NCBI GenBank assembly: GCA_024516155.1
Contig: JAJJXM010000029.1
Coordinates: 62,001 to 126,000, forward strand
Reading direction: 5' to 3'
From: Pyronema omphalodes
Taxonomy: Eukaryota > Ascomycota > Pezizomycetes > Pezizales > Pyronemataceae
Length of the DNA: 64,000 bases
This document shows positions 36,323 through 49,163 of this stretch, one piece after another. The position numbers were made by a program, and so were the translations under genes. The notes beneath the pieces were generated by a model. It had not been told where the DNA came from. It was given only the letters and a program-made list of their open reading frames with translations, and did no database searches. Every line of letters starts with the position of its first letter. Positions within the stretch are counted from its first letter, which is position 1.

Positions 36323-36441
36323 GTGATCCGCACGAGACGATATGCTCGAGACGTCTTGAATTTGGCGAGGCCTATCCGCCGCGAGACAAGACAGCTCAAA
36401 AACAAGTGTGGTTTCATCTAGTCTCGTCTCGTGCGGAACAC
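36323..36441. mobile_element. Short MITE, 119 bp, TA-flanked
   Basis: Ends are an 18-bp inverted repeat GTGWTCCGCACGAGACGA with one mismatch, flanked on both sides by TA. The interior is about 80 bp and non-coding. The architecture fits a Tc1/mariner-type MITE unrelated in sequence to the one at 35249. Confidence 0.75.
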
Positions 36442-37940
36442 TATAAAGAATGATGCTTAACGGAAGACGCTGGTAGTTGTCGTGGCATATATTTGAAAAT
36501 GTATGATTCTGAGGCGACAAATGGAGGGCGTATTGGTGATATGACAGAAATAGAGCAAAGGAATTAGGTGCGATGAGTACTACTTGTGCACCCGAGGTAT
36601 CCATATCCATATCCACATCACGCAACACGCAACACATAGGAGATAATACTATTCCCGGTGCAAGGTCTTTCTTTATCTAATTCATACAACTCATCTAAGG
36701 AAATTCACCCTGGTATTAGCTGTAATTTTTTCTTTTTATTCTTTCTGGGTGTTAAAATTCAAACCTTTCCATTACTCTACCTCTATTTACATAGAATACT
36801 TTATATGCCGCATGAGAGATAGGACGGAATGGGACAAATGGCACTGGATGGTATACTTGATAAATCACACCCCAGGATTCAGGACCCATGGACTTGTTGG
36901 TAATATATCAGCTATCGAAGAAAACTAGGTGGTGGGTTTTCTAATTGGTATAACAGGTTTTGTTAAAGTAATATAAGACAAGGAATTCAGAGTGGAATCC
37001 AGAGGGGATTTTGATGGATATATATCTAAGGCGGGAGGGAATCTAGGGAGGAATATTTATGCATGTAACACGGTTTGATATATAGATTAACTTAGCAGCG
37101 TTTAGAAATGCAATAGGGAGAAAATAATAGGCAATTGGAATTTAGGATAATGTGGAAAATCGCAGTATCATTATGTTGTCATTTATACTGTATTTTCTGC
37201 GAATGGACACACTATCCGGAGGTTTAGAGATGGAAATATACATGACGTTTGTTTAATGAATCTGCTCCATGATTCATGGCAAGGAAACTTTTATGGGTAA
37301 TAAAATTGCATTATTGGTTGATCGATGGGGCCACTCAAAAGTCTATGGAATCTCCAAGCACGTTGCTTACTATTAGTGTTTATGAGGGAAAGAATAAAGG
37401 GCAAATATAATCCGATGGGTTAGCATACTCGACTTATTCTCAGACCATAACAGGTGCTACAGGTGGTAGCTGACCACACGCTCTCCAAGAAAGAAAAATT
37501 TAGCCAGCAGAGGTGGCTTCGCATGTCGACCTCTGATTGTGCAACATTCTTTATATATATTATTTTTTATGCTTTTATTTGCAGTGTTTTCTCCAGAGGG
37601 CATGGTGGCATCGCCAATATTTTCTATGCAACTCGTATGTCCGGGGCATTGCGCTGCACACAGGCAGCCAATTAGGTTCAGAATCCTAATATTAACTCAT
37701 GAATAACATATTGCAAAACCGAAGCGTCAGGTTTTACATATCAGTGCCTGAAATGAATGGCCAGCATATCATCTTCGTGATTTCTGATCTTCAAAATCTT
37801 CCCCCATAAGTTTTTAATCATTACACACCCTCCTTATCCGTACCTAACATTACCCACCGCCCATATAGTAGCACAACAGCCCCACTAACCATCTCCTCAC
37901 TACCCCCTCTTAACCACTCTTAACAACTCCTCACACCCCC
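36442..37940. other. Intergenic: no gene seen
   Basis: AT-rich. An ATG frame at 37454-37675 has no family motif. The last 150 bp before the Dad2-like stop codon are C-rich with CCCCTCTTAAC repeats, reflecting that gene's G-rich 3' end. Confidence 0.45.
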
Positions 37941-38386
37941 TCATAATCCCCCCCTCTTAACCCCCCTCCCTCGTCCTTCCCGTACCTCAATCACAGCAGC
38001 CTTCTTCCCCTTGTCATCCGTTCCCCGTATAGTCTGAATAACCTCCTCCCATCTCCCAGCCAATTCCCCAATAACCTCATAATTCGCCTTTGTTGTGTTT
38101 GTAGTATCCTCCCCGATTCCTTGTACCATCTGATGTACACTCTCCAGGGTTGCACGGAGGAGTTTAAGCGATTGTAGTTCCTACAAAAGAATTTGGGTTA
38201 GCTTTTTTTAGATTGACCTGGCTTGGTTTGGCTTAGCCTGGTAGGTAGGAGGTGTGGTGTAGTGTTTTTAGAAGTTCATTTGGAAAGCCACTGGAAACCC
38301 CAGGTGCGATAAAATCCGAGGAAAGAAAGGCAGGAAAGGAACTTGGGATAAGAGAATTGTACTTTTGTTAATTCGGCATCAGACAT
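37941..38386 (-). CDS. Small coiled-coil protein resembling DASH complex subunit Dad2
   Basis: Two exons, 38386-38363 (MSDAELTK) and 38180-37941, joined in phase 0 across a 182-bp intron; product 87 aa. The core reads ELQSLKLLR, then a helical segment, then EVIGELAGRWEEVIQTI. In fungal Dad2 proteins, as I remember them, an E-L-x-x-L-K-x-L-R motif is followed about 35 residues later by an N-W-x-x-V-L-x-A-I motif; the spacing here (44 residues from first E to the Trp, against 43) fits. Dad2 is part of the ring that couples kinetochores to microtubules. The short first exon and small size are also typical. The basic C-terminal tail (REGRGRGVKR) is not a Dad2 feature I know, and a further intron at GTACGG near the end is possible. 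Another small coiled-coil protein cannot be excluded. Confidence 0.5.
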
Positions 38387-38707
38387 GATGTATGGTAATA
38401 GGCTCAGTGAAATCGAGGACTGGTAAAAAGTGGTGGGTGTTGAGGGTTGGGGGTTGGATATAAACGCGTGCAGGAAGTGCGGGGGGAAGACGCGTTGAGC
38501 TACACGCGTGTGGGATGCTTAACGATGACGTAGAGGTTTATATCATGATGAATCACTCGATGTTGGTAATGATTTGAAGGTTGTGGGTGTAAGCAAAGTG
38601 CTGAGTGGGATTTGTTCATGTATAAATCTATCGAAAGATAAAGGGTTGTTGTGGAATAACTACGCGAAGATACAGAAGTTAATGTCAACTTCTGCTGTAG
38701 TAACAAC
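38387..38707. other. Intergenic: Dad2-like upstream region
   Basis: No gene seen. A perfect 7-bp-arm palindrome AGAAGTT-N6-AACTTCT lies at about 38674-38693, just outside the hAT left end. Confidence 0.4.
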
Positions 38708-39779
38708 CAGACCTCCCAGTCGTACAAACCAGTTTAAAATGACGACCAAAACGGACTGTACGGACCGTTGGAATATGAGAACTGTACGACGACCCAGTTC
38801 AGTTTACTGTCAGTATTATAAACTGGTTAAACTGCGAAAACCAGTTAACTGAATCCAAGGCTTGGTAAACCAGTTGAACTGTGTAAAACTGCAAAAACTG
38901 GTTTGTCCAGAGGAACTGGTTTATGAAGGGGCGATAAATATTATTCAGTGCATACAATGATACATAACAAAATTCTATCCTAATTGGGCCGCCAGAAATC
39001 ACAAGTGACGCCTACGGTTTAAGCTCTTGAGCCCCTCAATGGCTTCCACTAGAGTATCTGCCTGCATTGAATGGCAGCCCGATATAATGATCTTCTTGCA
39101 TTCGGAAAACAGCCGCCCGATCGGGCTCGGCACTCATTGCGGGAATAGACAGCAGTACTTCAACAGCCGTTTTGCAAAGTTTGGTGAACCTGGCCCGCTG
39201 CCGGGGCTCACACCACCACTCAATGGCAGAAGGACCATCCCCAAGTGCTGCCTCCAGTCTCAGCGCACAGTAATCAACATACTCGTCCGGCTGCGTGAGG
39301 CTACCTGTGGCCGTATCTTCAGAGACTTGTTGGGGTTCTAGCGGGGTATTGAAGCCAGGTGGTATAGAGGAGAGGCCGCTGGTAACGGAATTCATCGTAG
39401 GTGGTTGGAGAGAAATGGCAGTGTAAGGTATGGTTGAGTTCGAAAGTAGTCTAGGCGAGATATATAGGAGGATCCAGGCCAGCAGAGGTGCGTTCAAATG
39501 AGGTTTAGGTGCAATATTTACACTGGTTTGGTTGTATGATCCTCCATGCATGGGTTTGGCTATTTATTCTTCTGCGCAGTAGTCAACGAGGTTGTTTACC
39601 GAGTCAGTTCAATCAGTTCAATCAGTGCACTGCAGTTACCTGGTTCTATGGAACCCTCAAAACTGAACCAACTGCGTATCCGGGACACCAAAACTGCACC
39701 AACTAACTGTGAATTGTCAGTTCAGTTTACCTGGTTTACAATTTTACCCGGTAAACTGGCTATACGGTTGGGAGGTCTG
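38708..39779. mobile_element. Internally deleted hAT-type element with subterminal AACTGG arrays
   Basis: The ends are inverted repeats: both begin CAGACCTCCCA and continue with a related CGTAYA and CCAGTTTA segment. About 200 bp next to each end are packed with CCAGTT/AACTGG words in both orientations, the kind of subterminal repeat that hAT transposases bind. The centre holds a decayed hAT dimerisation-domain gene (38999-39395, minus). At 1072 bp the element is far too short to encode a full transposase. Matching 8-bp target duplications were not found. Confidence 0.7.
38999..39395 (-). pseudogene. hAT transposase C-terminal dimerisation domain, frameshifted
   Basis: Reading from the ATG at 39395, the frame shows the hATC signature: EWWCEPRQRARFTKLCKTA, then LLSIPAMSAEPDR, which corresponds to the consensus W-W, L-x-I-P-A-x-S-A-E-x-E-R. 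Right after DR the expected L-F-S motif is displaced into the +1 frame by what looks like a 4-bp GGCG-type insertion near 39120. In that frame it reads LFSECKKIIISG and stays open to a TGA at 38999. The unshifted frame ends at 39036 without homology. The rest of the transposase (BED finger, catalytic core) is absent. It is a non-functional remnant unless the 119-aa unshifted product has been kept for another reason. Confidence 0.75.
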
Positions 39780-40955
39780 TATGAATCGCTACATATTTAA
39801 TATATCTCCACCAGATCATAACCAAGCGAAGGATTAATCTTCATATTATCATTTAAGTTCGATTGTACACACGTACATACGTATGTAATATATTGTGATA
39901 ACTTAACTCGATCCTCAGAAAGTCATTGGCGAATTTTTCGATATCGCGCGCATGCACCGGCAACATGTCTGCTACGGATACAAATAGACGTTTCCTAGGA
40001 TTGTCCGACTGACACTGACTTAAGTCGCTAACCTTCTGTCAACATGCTAGCGTTCCTGATCAGACTCTACATCATGGCCACCATTATCATCATTAGACTG
40101 AGTTCAACAGACCCAGTCGGATATTCAGTAACAGACTCCGGTACGTTCATCAGGCGCTGTTTCCCACCGCTTCTTTATAAAACTGGAATACTCGGTATTC
40201 AAGCCAGGATGACTCATTTCGTAAAAACTCCCATCTATTGGCTGACGAATCTCTTCTGGATTGCTTCTCTTTTTTATCAAAGGAAAACCGTTCTAAGCAT
40301 TTGTTTTCCTCGCCTGTAGGCGTAGAACCCCGGAAACGGGGTATAATCATGGCGCCTGAATGATATCGCCTGCTAATAGCTCGTTACTCTCTTGATGCCT
40401 GCGTTAGTACCCCATGACACAGGACTGTATTGAGTTTCTAGCAAGCAGCTGTCCTCCAGCATACCGCTGTCTCTAGATTGTATGCTCTAAACTTAATAGT
40501 TTGTTGCCCAAAAAAAAGAGGTATTACAGAGGATAAACATCTAATTAAGCCGACCTCTCTCCTATCTTATCTTCGCGAGCTATGTAATAAAAAAAAGTTC
40601 GATCTGTGCGGGTGACATACCGCTGATTCATTACATGATTTACATTGTAATTGATTCGCTGTTTTGTATCTGCATTTAAGTAAATTAAGTTTGAGAGCCA
40701 AGGTTTTTTAGAATCCAGGAAGCAACACCTACTATGATTTATAAAAATATGTATCAACAGAGACTCTGTAACAAAGCCTCCTGTATGTTTAAGACAACTC
40801 TCTTCTTGCAAACTCCAGCCCAGAGAACCATATGCACGACCAAAACCATGACCAAAACACCTTCCAACGCCGCATAACAACAACCAACATAATGATAGCA
40901 AAGTTTTAATGTTTTTTACATTCAATTTTGATATCCCGGAACGTATGAAGCTATA
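39780..40955. other. Intergenic: no gene seen
   Basis: Frames at 40044-40319 and 40545-40925 were examined; the second starts only from TTG and neither has motif support. An AT-rich region with no clear repeat. Confidence 0.4.
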
Positions 40956-41314
40956 TTTTATTTATTTATTTATTTCAATCATACGTCCGATCGAGGCCTT
41001 TAAGGCCTATGCGGGTAAAGCAACTTGTACAACCATTTTTCCTGTCCTCGAGACCGAAGTCTCCTAATGAGGCGCCCTAATCTCCTACACCCATTAACCC
41101 AACCATTCCACCAACACTTGTCTATACCTAAGGAGGCATAGATCAGGAAAGCGTGACCACTTATCCTGAGCACCGGGTAAACCTCCCTGAGGACAAACCC
41201 CGGTAACCAAGCAATACCTGTGAGAGCGACACGGGATTCGAACCCGTTGTATTTGCGCAGTTGCAGGGAGTTATACCACTACACTACTGGGGCCGCCCCG
41301 CGTATGAAGCTATA
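40942..41314 (-). mobile_element. tRNA-derived SINE with 14-bp target-site duplications
   Basis: The element occupies 40956-41300 and is oriented on the minus strand; 40942-40955 and 41301-41314 are perfect direct repeats CGTATGAAGCTATA. Its 5' end (41300 downwards) contains a pol III A-box-like TAGTGTAGTGGTATAACT and a B-box GGGTTCGAATCCC with a paired T-arm. A non-tRNA body follows, and the 3' end is an AAATA/AAAT repeat tail. The acceptor stem does not pair, so this is not a working tRNA. Head, body, A-rich tail and target duplications together are diagnostic of a SINE. The perfect duplications imply a fairly young insertion. Confidence 0.9.
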
Positions 41315-41719
41315 CGGAAGTCTGAAGAATGGCCGATGGAGGTGAACGAGTGATATGCCATGCTTAATAACAGTTCGCGCGTGAAATCAAAGTTACTGAG
41401 CCCTTCCTTGGAGTACCTCGTGAACAATGGATGTATAGCAGTATCACTAGAATATACTAATTCGACGATAACTCACCCAAGCCTTATCGTCAGTTCCTCG
41501 AAACAATGCTTCGGATAAATTTTACGCTTGAAATAGGTTTATTTCAACGCTTTCTCAGCACTTCGCACCATTTCACAACCAATCCCTCAACCAGCCAAAT
41601 AATAAGAAAATTCCGTTGTCCCCTCGCCTTCACTACTTTTCCGATACCAACACCCACCATACAGCCTTACCGACAGTCTCCATGCGGTGGATGAGTGAAA
41701 CCAAAGCACTTCCTTTGCT
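41315..41719. other. Sequence between SINE and Hsp20 remnant
   Basis: No gene supported. It may include the eroded 5' part of the Hsp20-like pseudogene, but no conserved N-terminal motif is visible. Confidence 0.35.
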
Positions 41720-41911
41720 AGCACTGCCTCTGCCTTCAACGCCCAACGCCGTGCTTTCACCCCAACCTTCGACGTCTACGAAACCGAGCACGACTATGTC
41801 CTCGGAGGGGGATTCCTCGTACTGTCTGCTAAGCAGAACATCGGCATCTGGTTTTGGGGGATGGAGCTATCCTCATTTCCGGAAGGATCGAGCCCGAGCT
41901 CAAGTGTGTGA
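41720..41911 (+). pseudogene. Hsp20 (alpha-crystallin) small heat-shock protein remnant
   Basis: A plus-strand frame without its own ATG reads NAQRRAFTPTFDVYETEHDY then VLGGGFLVLSAKQNIGIWFW. This matches the start of the alpha-crystallin domain in fungal Hsp20 proteins (F-x-P-x-F-D-V-x-E-T, Y-V-L-E-G-E-L-P-G-L, K-x-I-x-I-E-F). The Glu-rich ELPG turn is mutated, and after position about 41857 a neighbouring frame reads GWSYPHFRKDRARAQV, which resembles the continuation, so there is also a frameshift. The remaining two-thirds of the domain are absent. Interpreted as a decayed copy of a small heat-shock gene. Confidence 0.5.
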
Positions 41912-42935
41912 GGTATGAACTGTACGCTGTTCGACTGAAGGCATTCCCTACTGGGATTCCTCTCAATAACCACAATAAAGAAAATGATAGTAAGTCCGGT
42001 GCAGCTACCAGTGTTTAGTGCCCAGTGTCCAGTATCCTGTGTTCAGTGTCCCACATCCAGTATCCAATATCCAGTATCTAATATCCAATGTCCAACACCC
42101 AGTGCCCATCATCCAGTGCCCAACATCCTGTATCCAGTTTCAGTATGAAGTATCCATTCTTGTATTGTCCCGTGACTTTTTTTCATTACCATTGTCAAAA
42201 TTATCTGACGCCAAAAGAAAAAAAGGGCCCGCCTCGACTACTTTCAAACAGGAATGCAATCCCGTTTGAGGGAAATCAAAGGCAGATCTTGATTACGTAG
42301 CCGTCACAAGGGCGGGCCCTCCAGTGGTCGTGACAAGAGATACAGCTACACATTCATTTTATCGCTCTCAACCAACATAATTCCACCCGCCAACCGAATC
42401 TGACCATGGACAAGGAAACTGTAAACCTGCTATCATGATGACTTGGACCGGCTCATGTGCACCGAAAATCAGAATTTGACCAGCCGGTTGAAGGTAAAAT
42501 TGATCCAGGTAACAATGTTAATGCATTCTGATTGCCACATGCAAAAGGTTGATGCTCCTGAAGGTATCAGTGATACGCTGCATCACAGATGCATAGAGTA
42601 GAAACACCTTGTTAGAATCAAAAATGCGGTACATGGAAGATGGATTACGATGGACAGATCCACGGGATCTAGTCCACCACTGTTGCAAATGACTCACTAG
42701 CATTACGAGTTATCACCATTTTCCAGCATCCAGATACCGGAACTGTTGTGTCAGAACGACGCACGGGAGAAGGAGAGAATTATGCAATTACGCCTTGTGA
42801 TTGAAAGCTGCCCAACGTATGATGGATGAGGGACGAAAAGATATACCTCATGTGATTGTGTCGAGATATCCACTTCGCGGATCCCTCGCAGATTTCCTCA
42901 TGTTTGGCGTGTGTATATCTATATAAACCTATTTA
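41912..42935. other. Intergenic: CAGTRYCCA minisatellite and unassigned sequence
   Basis: From about 42001 to 42150 the words CAGTGYCCA, ATCCAGTAT and CCAATATCCAGT recur in an imperfect array. A 9-bp inverted repeat GGGCCCGCC lies at 42225-42233 and 42311-42319. No gene is supported. Confidence 0.5.
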
Positions 42936-46410
<3,475 letters not shown>

Positions 46411-46918
46411 TTCTTTATATGTGTTGGAGCATTCGTGGAGCCAACAATCCAATTAGAAGAAGTCGAGTGATGTTTAATGATACTGGTTTCCTTAGTAACG
46501 ACTGCAGTGTTATTTCGTTGTATTTAGAGTATTGATTTATCATGCGTTTGATAAAAATCAAAGACGTTCCCAAACGTCAAAGCATCGACCGGAAGATTAA
46601 ATGCCCATAACTTTAGGGCGTAATATTTTTACAGAGAATTTCATCAATCACTCATTCCTATAATCTATTTCACGGACATTCTGATTACGACGAAAAAAAA
46701 ATGGTACTTGAATACAAATGCGATATCTTCCTACACCTTCCATGGTTCCATGAATACAAAATAATACAAACATAACTATGACAAAAATCCGATGCTCCCT
46801 GGGTTATAATAAAAACCAATCTTAGCCCTAATGTACTTAATAAACAACCTAATTCACAACTAATAAAACAACCCAAAAAAAGAACACACATACATAAACC
46901 TTATGATATCACTCACAA
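46411..46918. other. Intergenic: no gene seen
   Basis: AT-rich 3' flank of the small membrane protein gene; nothing recognisable. Confidence 0.4.
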
Positions 46919-47324
46919 TTAAACAAAACTCCTCCCCCCCTCATAACCGCCAAACACAACCGCCCCGACACCCCCAACCTCCTTCACAGTACACCATTCT
47001 TCCCTTTCACCCACCAATCTCACCGCCATCTCCGCCTCCTTAACCCCAATAGGGTTCTTCACACTCTCCCTAACCATTTCCACAATTTCCTTCAAACCCC
47101 TACTTTCCCCCTACGCTCTAGTATCTACACCCCTTCAATATCCCCTGTACCTCAGTATACCTTCCCTCCGCCGCCCTCTGTATCAATTCCTCCGGTGACA
47201 GAGGAGCCTCTGCCGCAGCCGCCTTAGCTCTTATCCTCTCCAACAAGCTATTCCCGCGTCCTTTAGCATCACCTTTCTTGGTCACCACTATTGCAGTAAC
47301 AACGATGCAAAAAAAAGCACTCAT
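46919..47324 (-). CDS. Small membrane-anchored protein of unknown function
   Basis: Two exons, 47324-47161 and 47099-46919, spliced across a 61-bp GT-AG intron (GTATAC donor, ATACTAG branch region); the phase is kept and the product is 114 aa. The N-terminus is a hydrophobic anchor (MSAFFCIVVTAIVVTKKGD), followed by a basic/Ala-rich helix (RIRAKAAAA), LSPEELIQRAAEGRG and, after the splice, an amphipathic helix GLKEIVEMVRESVKNP, then EAEMAVRLVGEREEWCTVKE and a Gly-rich end. The frame also continues upstream of the ATG as KNFQDPLW to a TAG acceptor, so a further 5' exon is possible and the anchor may not be N-terminal. I do not recognise the family. Coherent composition across the splice is the main evidence that it is real. 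Confidence 0.55.
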
Positions 47325-47797
47325 CCATAACGGGTCTTGGAAGTTCTTCTATGTAGAAAAACGAGATATTAATATTACTTTCAAGCATATGGCTTTTATA
47401 TGCCTCTTAATTTGTATACTTGAATATTTTCAGACGATTGTTACAAAGACGCCGTGATCTGTTGCATCAATGAGTGATAAACTATGATTCACAGCGTATA
47501 GAGGACGTGCACGCGCTTGGTGTTATCGTATGTAGTTTTTGTCTCGTCTAATCACACTGGGAAATCAAAAATTACTATAGGGTTTGCTATGGTATTATAA
47601 TAATCGATGGCAAATACCGTACGAAATAAGCGAAAGTATATTTTGTTGCAAAGGTGAACGCTATGGAGGTGGAGAACGATTATCATATTCAATAATACTG
47701 AAGGGACTTTTCACTAACATAGAAAACAATAGTCAGGGCCAAGCCACATATACCGCCGTAGAAACAAAATTTTAACATAAAGCCTCGAGTTTCTTTG
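47325..47797. other. Intergenic: no gene seen
   Basis: Upstream region of the small membrane protein gene; no motif or repeat recognised. Confidence 0.4.
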
Positions 47798-49163
47798 CCC
47801 TATGGTACAAGAAAACGAGTGAGAGTGGTTTAGTTCAAACACCTTCGTGGTTTAGCTAAACACCGAAAGTGTTTAGTTAAACACCCTAAACACCAAAGTT
47901 GTTTAGTCTGATTTAAGGTGTTTAGCTAAACCACCCATCGTTGTTTAAAGGTGTTTAGTTAAACACCCCTAAACACCGAAGTTGTTTAAAGGTGTTTAGT
48001 TAAACACCCCTAAACACCGAAGTTGTTTAGTGTGATTTACGGTGTTTAGCTAAACCACCCAGCGTTGTTTAGTTAAACAACTACCTTGATTTTTTTTTTT
48101 TGAGGGGTTTATTTAAACACCCTAGGGGTGTTTAAGGATGTTTAAATAAACACATTCTTTTTCGCTTATTCTTTGGTGTTTATTTAAACACCGTAGGGGT
48201 GTTCAAATAAACACCTTCTTCTTCGCTTATTCTTATGTTTGTTGATGGAAGTGGATATTGCCTTAGTGCGCATCCCTTCCTTATGTTCTGTTCGTTCTGC
48301 CGTTGTTGTTCCTCATTCTTCATCCATTTCATTCACTTGTTTCTCCACCTCCATCTTTCCGTCTTGTTTGACTGTAAGTTTTTCCTCATGTCAAATGTTT
48401 GTCCCTCTACAGAATTTGCTAGTTCATACACCATACGCCACCGGAGGGACAAAAGGGAGAGAGGGGTGGGGGGGGGGGGGGGATATGAACTTCTAGATAC
48501 TCGCTGAGTCAAGTACTGCAAACCAACCCCACAAATATCTACAATGCTAACCAGACAAACAGGATGCTCAGAAAACCTAAGTCTATTTATTGAAGCGATC
48601 CATGATTCCAGCATATGTAAGGGTCGATTAAAAAAGGCACAAAGCGAATGGTACTATACAGAGAGCAGGAGCAGGAGTAAGAGGGGTGAGGAGGGAGGTG
48701 GGAGGTTCCTGTATGTATAGATAGAGGACCTGGCAATAGCTAGAGACATGTTATATAATGAGCGAGTGGTTTAGTAATTAATTTAAAACATTTAAAAAAT
48801 ATCTGAGGTGCTTGATCAAACCACTATTGTGCAAGGTGTTTAAATCGGTGTTTAAAGGTGTTTAGTAGGTGTTTAAATCGGTGTTTAAAGGTGTTTAGTA
48901 GGTGTTTAAATCGGTGTTTAAAGGTGTTTAAATCGGTGTTTAAAGGTGTTTAGTAGGTGTTTAAAGAGGTGTTTAAAGGTGTTTAGTAGGTGTTTAAAGA
49001 GGTGTTTAGTAGGTGTTTAAAGAGGTGTTTAGTAGGTGTTTAAAGGTGTTTAGTAGGTGTTTAGAGAGGTGTTTAGTAAATGAATTTTGTGGGTGTTTGA
49101 ATTAAACACCTTTTGTGGTTTAAAGTGTGGTTTGATTAAACACCTTTTTTTTGTACCACAGGG
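47798..49163. mobile_element. Transposon-like unit built from GTGTTTA palindromic arrays
   Basis: The outer ends form an inverted repeat: CCCTATGGTACAAG on the left and CCCTGTGGTACAAA reversed on the right (12 of 14). The left 420 bp are dense with GTTTAGTTAAACACC-type palindromes. The right 380 bp are a direct array of GGTGTTTAAA, GGTGTTTAGTA and GGTGTTTAAATC units. The central 550 bp are unique and non-coding, with a G14-16 run near 48470. The plan (short inverted ends, subterminal short-motif arrays, small centre) parallels the hAT remnant at 38708, so a non-autonomous hAT-like element is the best guess. Target duplications were not found. Confidence 0.5.

Noticed and set aside
40545..40925. 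126-codon minus-strand frame with a secretion-signal-like start and several cysteines
   Set aside because: It begins only from a TTG; the first ATG is far downstream and no homology is recognised.
41221..41300. tRNA gene on the minus strand
   Set aside because: Box A, box B and the T-arm are present but the acceptor stem does not pair, and the unit continues into a SINE body with an A-rich tail and target duplications.
48840..49080. CRISPR-like spaced repeats
   Set aside because: The repeat units are 10-20 bp without uniform unique spacers, in a eukaryotic genome; they belong to the GTGTTTA array.
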